Shown here one piece after another: positions 1 to 12,961 of a stretch of 64,000 nt of DNA (the stretch's first letter is position 1; each line of letters begins with the position of its first letter). The position numbers and the translations under genes are program-made. Below the pieces are notes generated by a model. The model saw only the letters and a program-made list of their open reading frames with translations. It was not told the origin of the DNA and searched no databases. Origin of the DNA: Dasyornis broadbenti (taxonomy: Eukaryota; Chordata; Aves; Passeriformes; Dasyornithidae); contig VZRN01001305.1 in assembly GCA_013397935.1 (NCBI GenBank), forward strand, positions 4,114,382 to 4,178,381, given 5' to 3'.

Positions 1-2569
1 TTAGGAGGCATTCTTAAAGTCTTGCTCTATGAATTATATGGGATACTCTCAGTAATTGTAAGGAACATTAACCATAAGGAACCTAATCATTAGCAGAAGA
101 ATATGAGTGCTGGGTTTTTCAGTTATTCAAATCAGAAACTGATTACTCCCAAAGTTTCTGAGCAATTTACTCTAATACTAAGGACATTTGCATAACAGCC
201 AAATTTAAAAGAAAGTCAATGTCTTTCAAGATGTATTCTCCCCCATTACAAATGCCAACTCTGTCCCTAATGTGGACACATTGTTTCATCTCAGCAGAAA
301 TGCCATGGTAAATGTAGTGAAATACAACTTTCCTGATAGAGAGGAGAACAAAAATAAATTGTTTGGACATACTTATATTTTTGTCAAATAAAAGTGTCAC
401 AGAGAAACTGTATGAGAAATGCTGATTAATCCTTTTAAACTGCAGCTGAAATGACAGTTTAAATCATTATCGTTGTCAAGCTATACTAAAAAATAATACA
501 TTAATACTACTTTTTAATTTGTTCTAAAGACTAAGAGAAGTAAGAGAATCTGAAGAAATTGATTTTACTAGAGCATTATATTTGGAAGCAGTCATGTAGT
601 TATAAATCATAATTTTCCAAGCAACAAGATCAGCAAACAATTCTTTTACAACAGGGAACATCAGTTCATTTAAGTTAAATTGCTAATATCTCAATGCAAG
701 GTTTCTTTCATGTCTAGGTGACACATACAGGCTTGAGAAATGCATTTCCAACAGACAGAAGAAAAACCTTACTACACATATGTTAAAAGAATCATTATTA
801 TCGATAGGACTAAAAACCTGTATAAAAACAGCCTTATTATTTTGAACAGCTCCACTAACTCTCCTGCCTTCGCTTCGGTCTTCTGCCTACACCCAGATCC
901 AAAATAATTGAGGATTGGCAGGAACTGGTTGGAAGGCATGTACATTTAATAGGGCAGATGAGGAAAACTGCACTAAAAGAAGCACTTTAATTTCTTCTGT
1001 TTCTACCTGAAGCAAATTCAATAATGTATTTCTATTATAGTCCCAACTCTTTTTGCAAACAATGTAGTACTAAGGCTATTACTTGAATCAGTGGATTATT
1101 ACCAATACTAGAATGTTACAAGAAATTGCTTAACTATTATCAAACCTCTAAGTGCCTTATTGTTCTCAAATGAGAGGATTTAGGAGTACACATTCAGAAT
1201 CAGTTTCTTTGCTTCTTTAAGATTTTCCCCATCTTCTACTTTGTTTTCAGTTCCACATGTGGTTCTAGAACAGCATATTTCATAAAGAATCAACTTTAAA
1301 TGGATCCCTTGGTTTTAGCAGCAATTTTTACTCTAGTTCAGTTAATGATTCTACATGCTTAATGTTTTGCTAGGAACGCTTAACAAAATTCCTTAAGCAT
1401 AAATACCATCATATGTAAATGAGTATACTTTAATGCAAATTTAGTTTGTGTATGTAAGAAGATGAACATCTATAGCCATAGTTTGTTATAACAGTAACAT
1501 TTCTCTGATTTCTGCTTATTTTTATTATAGTAACCTTTAAAAGTATAGGCAAATCTATATCTTTTTATAGCTTAATTAAATGTAATTCAGTAACTGTAGG
1601 GTATGTTCATAATAACAAAATCTAAAGTTCACATCTAAGTTTTGATTTTAACTTTATGATGAATTTAGACCAAAAAAAGGGCAAGTTTCCTTCTCCTACA
1701 AGGAAGAACTGGCAATGTGGAAAAAGGCCCTTCCACTGGACTAACTGCATGAATCAGCTTTTAGGGTGAGAAATCCCTGGTAGGAACATTTTCCTAGAGC
1801 AATTTGGAATACCCTCACTCTAAGGAAAGGTGCATTTTTAATAGGCATAAATAAAATTTTGAATTAAAAGTGAACTATAAATCTGTATCAATGGGGCACG
1901 TAGGTTAATACCTTTTGCAGCATCAAACTAAATAAATCAATACGTATTCCTTTCTTAAGAGCTTTGGTTTTCATGTTTGTCATCTTTCTCTAGACACTGT
2001 GTAATAGCGATGAGACACTGCTGCCTATGTCAGAATGGCAAGTGGCCTCAGCATGCTGATTGAAATGCCCTGTTTCTCAAGTCTGTTACATAAAGCCATT
2101 TGCTCCCCCTTTCTGAAGATCAAAAAGAAATTCATGCTGTATCACATCAAAAGAGACTGATGAAAGAATGAAGCGAACTTGGAGTTTTCCCCTAATTACA
2201 ATGTATACAAGCTGTAATCTTATTAAATAATTCATGTCTAAGAGTGATAATCACAATGTGAAATGACCTAATATCTATTATTCACAATCTTGATTTGTCT
2301 TAGTAAGCATTGTTTGCTTACTGAAAACTTGCTTATTTGTTTATTGAAGAAAATCTTAAATGTAATCTTAAATGTGCAGATTTTTTTTCTGTAAAAGTGT
2401 ATTTTTCCTATCTATCTGTTTTGGCTCTCAGAGGTTTTCTATATCTTACTCCATATACTTTTGTATCATAGGCACATTCATTTTTCCCACATGGAAAACA
2501 GAATTGGAAGTGCCCCAGCCAATTTTGGAACATTTCAATGCTGTAGCAGCAAGTCAAGGCTAATTTTAA

Positions 2570-2570
<1 letters not shown>
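1..2570. other. AT-rich non-coding stretch, no gene seen
   Basis: I see AT-rich single-copy-looking sequence. The only frames are short (under about 80 codons) and lack splice-site support. I recognise no CR1 similarity, tRNA-like fold or microsatellite. Consistent with intergenic or intronic vertebrate DNA. Confidence 0.6.

Positions 2571-2602
<32 letters not shown>
2571..2602. repeat. A32 homopolymer run
   Basis: An uninterrupted run of 32 A. It could be a retroposed 3' tail, but the upstream flank (ending gctaattttaac) has no AATAAA-type signal, and I see no flanking direct repeat to mark a target-site duplication. A simple mononucleotide repeat is the safer call. Confidence 0.95.
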
Positions 2603-2606
<4 letters not shown>

Positions 2607-4034
2607 ACAAATCCAAAAATAGAAATTACAGTAAAAACTGCATTTTTAAGAAAGACAAAAAGGACTGGATGGCTTCCACTTGTATGACTTCATTGCAATG
2701 TTTGGACAAAAATGTTGTAGGCCAGACCCACTCAGTGTGTTCTTGAAGACAAGATGGCTTAACCTTAACAAGGATATAACAATCCATGTACCTCTCTTCT
2801 TGAAGGAATTACCTGATGAAAATTATGCTTCTTCAAATGCAGGAATTTTCTCACTCATTCTAGAGTTTTATTGAATGGAGAAAAAAATGATGGATGTAGG
2901 AGCTTTCATTAGAAAGCTGCCAATGTGATGCATTTGTGCTGGCACTAAGATGCAGCTGCCAGAGATTGTTTTTGCTGCTGAAAGAAGTTTTTGGAAATTA
3001 TACACATTAATATAGCTTGTAAGTATACTCAGCATTTCCTTTGGACTGTGAAACATCCCCCCAAACTCTCACAGTAAGTCATAGGTTGCAAAATGTTATT
3101 GCAGAGGAATAAAAGGACAGAAATAGGTAAACGTAAATTTAATTAAAATAAGGTCACCTATCCTTAAATTTATGTGGGTGTATTGTATTGCATTATAAAA
3201 TTGAAAAGACAATTGTCATGGATACATTCAGTTAGCAATACAATAGGGAAGCAAATTTTCCACAGTGTATTTGTCAGCACACATTACGTGTATAACAAAC
3301 TGCAGAAATAATAATTGCCCGTGACCTCTCCGCTGTGCAGCATTAGCAGAAGCAAAGCAGGCTGACAACCAAAGCTTTTCCATTCCTTTTGTGAGCGCGT
3401 TTTGAAACAGACTGCAGTGACAGGAGGTGCTCGGCAACCTTCTCCTTCCTCTGTGAATTCATGCTAGGCGCCCACTAACATCCCTTTGCATTTAAATAAC
3501 ATGACTACAGATCTCACTCATTCCTGACTGAACACCCAACAGTATTTCCTTTGCCTTTTCAGCAGTGCCTGCACCGGCAACATAAAGGAAAATGACAAAT
3601 TTGAAAGACCATGTTGTTTCTTCATCCAGATCATTGCTGTTTATTCAGCATAGTCGATGTTCTGCAGTTCATGTGGATGGATAAACAGGAATGGCCCACA
3701 GCAACATAGGAGAGCTACAAATAGGATCAAGACATATTTTTATGATTTCTGGGCTCATATCATTTTCACGGTACAGATTTGAGAGGCTGTTTTATCTGCT
3801 TAGTACTGTGTGCTCTGGACATCGATTTTTATATTGAAGAATTCGGAAATGCAGTTTAACCAACCTTTGGGCATTTATCATTGACAACAGTTTGTGTGAG
3901 AGGCAACTTATTGATCTGTTAATTGAACAATCATTGCCCCATCTTTATCACGTATCCTGATACTACCACTTTTATTCTATGATCCAAAATCCTGTTCTGA
4001 AGATCTCAGAATCTGCAAAGAAAACAAGAATCCC
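2603..4034. other. Non-coding stretch with a CpG-retaining patch
   Basis: No supported gene. About seven CpG dinucleotides fall between 3285 and 3475 (at about 3288, 3320, 3331, 3396, 3398, 3432 and 3469). The surrounding sequence is nearly CpG-free, so this may be a conserved non-coding element. Otherwise AT-rich and featureless. Confidence 0.5.
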
Positions 4035-4080
4035 ACAAAACAAACAAACAAACAAACAAACAAACAAACAAACAAAAAAA
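4035..4080. repeat. (CAAA)n microsatellite
   Basis: About ten near-perfect copies of the 4-bp unit CAAA, ending in an A7 run. A simple tandem repeat, probably length-polymorphic. Confidence 0.95.
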
Positions 4081-7000
4081 CAGCAGTCAAAAAGCTGCAG
4101 AAATCCATGAATACTCTTCAACAGAGGATTTACATATTACATAAACTGTCCTAGAAACATAGCAAAAGCCAATGCTTTAAATATGGAATCCCTGCAGTAC
4201 AAAGAATCATCAAAAGGACATAAATTATGATGAGACTTCGTTCCTGACCTTTTCTAGAGAGGTGACCAGTGGACTAGTGAAATGACATTCCATACAGCTG
4301 TGGAAGAGCACTTTGACAACAAGACTTAAAAATTATAACCAGATTGGTTATAATGGTGATATTCTGATTTTGCTAAGCTGTACATTTTGTTATTTGTCTT
4401 TAAGTTCTGAAAGGCTTTTGTATCTGAGTTGTTTGGATTGTGGAAGAATCTGTGAAAAGCTGACCTTTTCATTTTGCTCCTCTTTTTTTCTCTTACTCTA
4501 TCTGCCTCTCTAGTGAGCTATTGCATATAATTCCTCCCTAAAAAATGAGGGCAAGATTGTGTCTGCTTGTGATCTCTTACTAGCAAACTCAGAGGATCAG
4601 TACCAACCTCTGACACCTCACTTCATCCCTACCCAAGGAATGAGCAACTGGTTTTGACTGTTACCTGAAGCTGATGGAAAACTTTATAATTCCTTAATCA
4701 CTTTCAAAATCTTCTGAACTGAAAATGCCAATGTAATGCATAATTCATGCCAGTGAACTTCCAGATTCCCTGATTTCTAAACCGTAATTCAGTTCCAGCA
4801 GAACTAGAGGTTTTAAATACTTTCTTACATTGCTCCCCTCCTCTCACCATTTTCTTCTGCTTAAAACATTAAAATGTGAAGATACTAAAGGAAGAGTCAT
4901 ATTGATTTCAAAGCAGACAAATCAGAAAGAAGTGTGTGCATATATGCACATTTGAGACAGGTTCTCTGTTAGGATGAAAATCAGCTTAGTTCCATAAATT
5001 TATACCAGGTAGGCTATACAAGGCAGTGGACCTCTCTCCCTGTCTATACTCTCTGTTATTACATGTATATTAAAAATTTGCATTAAGTGAAGAATTTCAG
5101 AAATTTTAATCAGTAATTAAAGTCATCAGACGGTACCAGAAAGTGCAATCTTACTGACTGTATCACAAAATAGGCAGATGTAGTCTGTCAGTTTTGAAGA
5201 ACGGCCATTACTAAAGTAAGGCAGTATGAAAAGCAGGACTTTCTCTCTGTTCTCCATTTGGAGCTAATTCAATAAAAGGGCAGATCCGTGTGAATTGATC
5301 ATTGCTGTCCAGCTGAAAACCTAGAAGGACAAAATTTCTGTTGCCATTCTGCGTACATGCAGTCTAGGATAGGGAGACATAAAACAAGGGTGCTACTCAG
5401 TGAAAAAAACTTCCCAGATGCATCAGGGTTAGTATGAAACAGATTTCTCTTCAGTTTTCCAGTTTATGGTGGTGTAACCAGGAAGCTGTCCCTAGTCATC
5501 AGTGACAATAGGGGAATATATCCCTCTCTGAGTCAGTCTTTGGAGAGGCATCTCTTTTTCATTAGCATTGCACATGAAGGCCACGGTCCCTGGTCTGTTC
5601 CTCACTGAAGGATTTTAGGCTTAGCAAAGTAAATATACATTCCTCTACATACATAAGCAAAAATAAGTCAGGATTTTAAATGAACTATTCACTAGACTGT
5701 CTAAGAGTCATGCTGATTTCAATGAGATAGGATTAGGCTGTAGAGAGATATGATTCGGGAGAAAGCAATTCTAAACAAGCAAACATGGTGATGTTTCTGT
5801 TACAAAACGGTAACAGAAAAACGATCAAATTCAGAAAATCTGTTTATTAAAATTGGATAAATGGAGTTCAGGAAAAGAGAAATGAATTCATTTGTCAAAG
5901 ATGCTAATAAAAGACATCAGTGATATGAGTCTTATATAGTATCAGTATATACAACTTTTAAGTGAATACATTTTATATGTGTATGTATAAGTCTTAGACA
6001 ACCCTGTTTATCTTCTAAAATACAACTGGGATGAATGTATGAACTGTGAGACAAGGTTATTTACATTGAAAGTGTTCAAATGCCCCCATGTCAATACAGT
6101 GAGAATTAAATCTACGGATTTCCACTAGCACTGAAATGCTTTTCATTATGACATTGGAAATGATAACGATGAGTTGTTCTTTAGGAAACTCAGCTTACAG
6201 TCTATGAAAAAAAATCTACAAACTACTCAGATGACTGAGATCTAACTGATAATGAAGTCACTAAAAACCTTCAGTTGTCTTTACTGTGGGGGGGAAGTGG
6301 GAAATTGAAGCTCCACAGAAGACTGCAAAAATGAGTCACTCCAGATGGAGTATATTACATTCCTAATTAAAGAGCAGATACAGTACTTCATGTTTTAGTC
6401 TCTTAAACAATCTCACTGGCCATAAACATTATGCTAATGTCTATTATGGGGAAAACCACTTCTGACAGTGACATTATGCGTTTGGGTGGATAGCAACAGC
6501 ACCACTTTATGCGATAGTTTCCTTTTCATACAGATAGTTCTCCTATTTCTTTGGTTTCCAGAGAAATCCAAAGCATCTGCTGAGATGCTGCTAGATAGGA
6601 ATTAAGATGTAAAGCAATATCATGCACATTAAAGTCATTCACCTATTTTAAGGTGAACTTGAAAGCAACAAAGACTGTGAATTACACACTTCCTTGATTT
6701 TATTGCTTAAAAGCAGAACTAGGTGATGTTTAGAGAACCCAAAGAAGAATAGCATAGAACATATAAAAGTCTGTCTTTAAAATGCATTTCCACGGTGATA
6801 GATACTACTTTGAATTTTATCTTAATAGAGACAGTATCTCAGCAAAAATTTGCCATTCATTTAATTTCTTTTAAATGTACAATGATATGCATCAACAATA
6901 ACAATAAAATTGATTGGCTTGTTCAACCCAATTCAGGATCTGGAGAATGATGAATATTCTTTCTTTCCTGGTTTCAGTTCTGGTTTACACCTTTTGTCAA

Positions 7001-7569
7001 ATGATAAAACATGTCAGATTTCAAGACAAATTTTGTGAGTAAAATTAATTTAGACTTACCTGTCATGCTATCACCCCCCCAGTAAAAAAACCTCTTGCAT
7101 ATCCTGTCTTGCAGGAGAATTGACTCTATAAAAAGTTCTGCTGTACACAAGGACTTAAAGCCACTATTTAATATCAATAATTTCTATCAATTGAAACACA
7201 GTCTATGTAATTCAAAATGTTAGAATACTAACAAATATGATGATGCGTAGTTACGATTAACAGATATGATGCTATTTTAATTATGGTTAAATAGAGTTTT
7301 TAAATTAAATATATTAACTCCTTTTCTTAAAACTACAAACTGCAGGAAGTATGCACTACTGCTGGAAATATTTTGGCTTTGCTGAGTGTTAAGAAGTCAG
7401 AAAACCACCCGAAGGAGCAGGCTGAAACAACATTTGCATCCTTTAATAATCTGGAATTGTTTAATTTAAGAAAATTTCCACAGACCTGAGTGTAAGAAGC
7501 TAATTTTGCTTTGAGAGGCACTAGACCCCCACCTCGTAAAGCATCAAAAAGATTGGCATACTATTAGAC
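4081..7569. other. AT-rich non-coding stretch, no gene seen
   Basis: AT-rich sequence with only chance-length frames. A G run near 6290 and a C run near 7070 are the only low-complexity features. No mobile-element similarity that I recognise. Confidence 0.55.
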
Positions 7570-8175
7570 TCTCCTCTACCCAAGCTGCCAACTCTTCCCA
7601 GAGCTCAACCTCATGACATTCTCCCCAACAGAGAACTCAGAAAATGCTAGAGAGAAAAGGGAGAGGCAGCAACCTCCAGAAGATCTGCCTGTACTGCTCT
7701 GCCAATAGCTCTGCTTACATGCCGCCCTCCCAGCCCCTCCTATGCCCTGCCCCTGCGAGGCAGCCCTACCCTCCCCTGCTGGAGTCCCATCCCTGGGGAG
7801 CAGCAAGCCTGGTGTCCCACCTCTCTCCCAGCAGTGCCAAGCTCCAGCTGCCAAGGAAGTCTTGCCTGTTTTCTGGTCATGGGGGCTGCTGTGGTTGGAT
7901 GCACGACCAGCCCTTGGCTCTGGTTGCCACGTCGGCATTTGACATTGCCTCTGTCTCCAGATGCTGCACAAAGGCCCAAGCCTGCCACAGATGCTCTGTT
8001 GGGATGGGCTCAGGTCCCTCTTGGTCCCAACCATGGGATTGGGCCAGGCAGCCTAGTCACCTCCTTGGAAGGGTCCATCTACCCCACTCTTCTTTTTTAT
8101 GTCCCTGTGCCCTCTCTAAGTTCCTCCACCACTGGTGTGTCAGGATTTGTTCTGCAGCCTGGTAAAGTGGGTCCC
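7570..8175. other. GC-rich block of unknown origin
   Basis: An abrupt rise in GC content inside AT-rich DNA, with sharp edges. Both strands carry long frames here: 173 codons on + (7644-8165) and 152 on - (7576-8034). That is expected when GC-rich sequence lacks stop codons. The + frame is rich in Ser, Pro, Cys and Leu and resembles no domain I know. It has no clear terminal repeats, poly-A tail or CR1 similarity. It could be an old retroposed or LTR-derived segment, a lncRNA exon or unclassified repeat. Two opposed frames argue against either being a conserved protein. Confidence 0.5.
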
Positions 8176-9429
8176 TGAATGGGCCTTTTTCTTTTGCTTA
8201 ATTACTTTTTATTCAGATTTAAACTTGAACTATGAATTTCATTAGCTCTTATTAAAATCTCTTTATCCTTTTTATACTTATGGTTTTGTGGATACATAAA
8301 TTTAATTGCTATATATTTATAAAGGTATATATATGTATAAAATCATATATGTTGGAGTGGGTATCTATGTCTAAATAAGTAAAGTATATGCTTATAAATA
8401 TTTTTACACCCCTTCATATACATTATACTTATATAGTATATAAATTGCATATAAAGATATGTATTTTTATATCCAAAAAATTCCTGGGCAAGTCATGGGT
8501 CTACTTGAGAGCATGTAGGTATGATGGTATCAAGAAACAGAGCAGTATAAAAACACACAGGTCATGAAGTTAAAGAAATGTTTAGAGTTAAGAAGTTGGC
8601 CATGACACTGGGCCAGAGAAAAATGTCCTTGATGGAACTGTGGGCTGATGTAAGACTCTGAGCCAAGAGACCAGCTTACAAGGAGAAGTGACAGAAGAGT
8701 TGCCAGCTACAATACTCCATTTTTGCCTCCAAAATTTAGAAGTAAATCAAGGAGTCCTCAGCCTTACCATTCTTTTGACATTGCTAAACACTTGTCAAAT
8801 CCATGGGTGAAATACTTTATACCAACAGTCATCTGTCAGTTCAAGCACAGAATTCAACACTGTGCCTCTTGCCTTCTCTAGATGGATCTCATATTGCCAG
8901 GGACATTCAGGATTGCAGACAAGCAAGGCTGGGAAGAAGGACACCCCAGCCCCACCTTCAGTTCCTAAAAAATAACACATGTGCACATGTTGTCCTAGAA
9001 GATAATTCTTAAGTTTGAAAAGTCAAGGTCTCACAAGTAGGGTGGTTCATGCAACCCTAATTTAGCCTTTTAAGCAATGCAAAAGTCACTAACTGAAATA
9101 CCACAGGCTCTATTTATCCATAATGTATCTTAATCAGGGCAGGAAGTAGACCTGCTCTAAGGATGAATCAAAGATGTGTGCTGAAGGAGCCTGCTAACAA
9201 GACTTTTACTTGTTGCAGAGTTTGGAAAGAAAGAAGTCATAAAACAGGAATACAAAAGATGGTCTCCTGCTGTAGACAGCAAACTTACTCTGGGGAACTG
9301 GATCCTACGTTTGTTTTCTCTGAGTATTCACAGTCGTCCATGCAGGTCCATCCCCAGAAGTTTCCAGCAGGTTAGGGGATCTGGAGTTAGCAGATTTGTC
9401 TTCCAGACAATCTTCAGGCAGCTTCTGCA
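8176..9429. other. AT-rich stretch with a TA-dominated core
   Basis: From about 8270 to 8470 the sequence is dominated by TATA/ATAT-type words with repeated stops in every frame, close to simple AT-rich repeat. The remainder holds only short chance frames. No gene supported. Confidence 0.6.
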
Positions 9430-9726
9430 CTACACATACAGATAGATCCAGTCTCTATGCCTTAGGACCTGCATCTGTATCATAAAATCCTTGTCTTCAT
9501 ACACAAAGTTCCGCAGTGAATTAGCTGCAAGTACTAAGGTAATACAGAAAAGCATCTGAATAAATTTCCAGCCCTTCAGAGATTGTTTGAACAACGTGTA
9601 GTCAACAAGGAATGGCACTGCACATTGTACAACAAGCACAAAATATTGAATGAAGGTTGTAAGGGCAACATTTATTCTGACATTTCCTACATTGTGAGTG
9701 CTGGTCTCTGCAACCTTAATGTTCTT
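9430..9726 (-). other. Possible decayed coding remnant, hydrophobic frame
   Basis: A minus-strand frame stays open for about 98 codons from just after an in-frame TAA at 9727-9729 to a TAG. It has no ATG at its 5' end (the first plausible bacterial-type start is GTG). The translation contains two hydrophobic stretches, one around motif FVLVVQCAVPFLV and one around MLFCITLVLAA, separated by a basic loop. Past the stop a different frame stays open for about 44 more codons with polar, coding-like composition, as one frameshift could produce. No splice sites were convincing at either end. U-rich codons alone produce hydrophobic translations in AT-rich DNA, so chance remains the leading explanation. 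I do not recognise a family. Confidence 0.15.
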
Positions 9727-10943
9727 TTAATATTGTTTCTCAGGATAATGCTTTTATAAAAATGCAATCTTAGTACCCATTCATATAATAACATTTTATT
9801 ACTTTGTCAACGTCAAAGTCAAAAGAAATACTGGGATCTCTGAAGCAGCTAGCTAGTGGCTTTTAAAGTGAAATATAAATAGCTCTCTTGAGTATCCTAA
9901 AGTAAGGAAGAAACTCCATACTCATATAAAATTTCATAAAGTCTTCATGGAAACATATATGAATACAGATTGGAATTAAAAAAAGAAAAGAAGACTATCA
10001 CTTATATCATTCTCAGATTTTAAAAATATGATTATGTCTTCTATTGTACACAGGTATTATAACTTATTCATTCATCCTATGATGTTCTCTCTATCTGCAT
10101 TAGGCTCAAATATGAATACATAGCTATTCTGTGATTCTCATAATGCATTAATTGATTTCAATAAGAACAAGGTTTAAAATATTTACATACAGCTCTAGTA
10201 GAAAATTTTACTTGTGGTCCTGTCTCATACAGCTATGCCAGTCATCACTGTATAGAAATGAAGGGATTAAACAGCTTTTGTATTTCTTGCAGTACCATTA
10301 ACATACCGGAAAAGTAATAACTTTCAAGGATTCTGACTGGTTCATCAACAGCTGCATTTAATTTCCCTTCTGCTAATTTGCAGTGCTTAAAAACCTATCA
10401 AATGACACTTCTAATCGACAGCGTACTTTGTGATTACAAACTGATTAAACAGTATGATCTCTCACTGCCTTGTAAATACTTCTGTCACCTTTTCCAACAG
10501 AAATTAGTCAGAATTATTTCCCATGCATGTATATTGTGTTGTTTTATTGAGCTAAGTTTCAACTCCTAAAGTCAGCTGCAATCGTCAGTTTAGTGTCATC
10601 ATCTAGGCAGTACAGGAGTTATTATTGTTAATGTTTCTCTGTTTACTAAAGCAGATAGTATGAATGAGGCTGGCCTAAAAAGAGCAAATAGAGATGCCTA
10701 TTTTGTTAACAAATGCTTTGTGAAGTTCTGTACCAGTGTAATAGTACTCCTAGGCTTCCAGTTGCCTATTCACTGAACCTGAGGCAAGCTATCATGAGTG
10801 AAAGCATCTGCAGACATCTTTCTTAAAACCAGCTGGGACAGAGTCTTTTCAGACAGTTATTTGAATGCTAGACTCATTTTGGATAGCTTTTACCTTATTC
10901 AGAGATGATTAAGTCTAGCCCCTTGGTGACCTTTACCAACAAG

Positions 10944-11130
10944 TATCATGGAACGATTGATTTTGGAAGGGACCTCTGGAGACCATCTAGTTGGACCCCT
11001 CAGATTGGCGTTGGCTGGAGTCCACTCAGACTTTTAATGTCCCCAAGGAGGGAGATTCCTTGTGCCAGTGCTCACAGGAAAAAAGCTTTACTTATGTTTA
11101 AGTGGAATTTCAAACGGATCTCAATGGAGT
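10944..11130 (-). mobile_element. CR1 LINE 3' fragment, degenerate
   Basis: Read on the + strand, the piece around 10960-11000 (ttggaagggacctctggaga, then ccatctagttgg) is the reverse complement of the well-known CR1 3' end, in which a LINE transcript finishes with 'ccaga ggtcccttccaac'. Further along, 'ccccaaggagggagattcc' and 'tgtgccagtgctcac' match the CR1 region just upstream of that tail. The element is minus-strand, truncated at its 5' side and missing several internal segments, so it is old and non-functional. The 93-codon + frame across it (10905-11186) is an accident of the repeat. Confidence 0.7.
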
Positions 11131-12941
11131 GTTATGGGTCTCAATACTTTCGAGAACAAAAAATGCCTCAGGCTACTTGTCTGTAGCTTAAACTCATGAA
11201 AGCATGTAGCTAAGTCCTTTGCTTTAAACCTATTGGGTTTTTTATTAATGGAAGTTTAACAGAAGATGGGCTTTTCAAAAATCTCAATAGATATCTAACC
11301 CCATTTTTAGGTGTATAGCATATTCAAGGGAATCCAGCTTCTACCAACTTTAAAAACAGAAAGATCTGTCTCTATGTGGCGCCATGTAACTTTCATACTC
11401 ATGTTCATTTGTTGCAGGTTGGTTTAGTATGTAGTTGGATAAGTATGCGTTTCCTGTATCCTTTATTCATGGAATTCAAGCATTTAAACCAAGAAGATAT
11501 ATACATGAAGAAATGTTCATTTCTGAACACAGTTTTTGGAATATCACATTTGTAATGCAAATCTGAGAATAAGCAGATTGAAGGTCAGGTTCTCAATGTA
11601 ATTATGGTCACTATAAATAAATCTTGAAGAATATTAATTTGAAGCAAAGGATACTAATTTCTGATTTAATTTTAAAATTTGCTATTGGCCATATTCTATA
11701 AAATTTGTCTTTCATTTCAAAGAAAATGCATCCAAAAAACACTTTGTAAAAATAATTTTGAACCTAGATGTTTTGGGACCTTTTTCTTTCTGCTCTGCCT
11801 CTACTTTTGAAATTATTTTTCCTTATACACACAGGCTTTCCCATGATACAAAAAGTATTCCAGTTTAGAAAACATAATTCAATCAGGAAACATAAACAAT
11901 ACTTGTTTACTCAAAACCAATGGCAACTCATAAAACGTTTCAAATCACTAAAATAGTAGTGAACTTTCAGGCAGTACATGGGTAAAGTTCTTTATATAAC
12001 TACTGTAGAATCCTAAGAAATTGGAATCTATACTGTAAAAACTACTACAGAAGGAAAGATAGAATACACAGACAATTCACGTTATCTCTTACTGAATTTT
12101 AGATATGCATGTAGCCTATCTGCCTTCCTTTCTACACAATTGCTACCAAAATAGAGGTGACAAATATTTGCATTGTAAAGGAGTGATTGAAACATTTGGA
12201 GAGTGGCAAAATACAGAATAACTGGAACAAGGTTTTCTATATCCCAGCCCTTACAACTCTGCCTTCCCTTTCCACCCCCTCAGGGGTCCATTTGGACTGA
12301 GATGACTGATTACTGTCTGCTATATTTTTGGTTATTCACTGAGTATGCAAACATTCGTTCCCTCTGCCCTCCACGATAAATCTGTTCTGCAATTATAAAA
12401 TGAAATATTTCACTTTCTGTGTTAATACTCATGGTTTTGGTAGGTTTTTCCCCTAGTTAAAATTGTCTTTTTAGGGCTGTTTTTGCAATAATCCAGTGCA
12501 AAATGTCACAACAAGACTGTACGAGAGATCACAGTTCTTGTGGAAAGATTGTTTTTCTTACTTTAAACTCATCAGCAGAAATGCTTCATCAGTTTAGCAG
12601 GCAGATCTGTACTCTTACAGTATCTCTTGTAGACCCTCTATTTCTCAGGATTCCCTAGTACTTGAAAAAACCATAAAAGAAATCCAGAATATCTGTTGTC
12701 ATGTTTTACTTATTTTGGATATCCCAGAATGGATCCCAGGGGACATCTTATGCCAGCTTTCTGACAGTCACTTGGCACAGCAGTAAACTCTCATTGGTTT
12801 CTGAATAAAACATGTGCCTATCCTGTAGTCCTCAAGCACTCCACATTATGTCAAGTGCTTCAAATTTAATGGAGAATGTTAAATACACTCTTCCTGTTTG
12901 CCAGGGCTTCAGCTAGTTAAGATTTTAATTAAATTTTTAGG

Positions 12942-12961
12942 ATTTATTTATTTATTTATTT
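12942..12961. repeat. (TTTA)n short microsatellite
   Basis: About five copies of the 4-bp unit TTTA/ATTT. Simple repeat. Confidence 0.85.

Noticed and set aside
7644..8165. 173-codon + frame as a protein gene
   Set aside because: It sits in a GC-rich block where stops are rare, overlaps a 152-codon frame on the other strand, and shows no domain, splice context or promoter.
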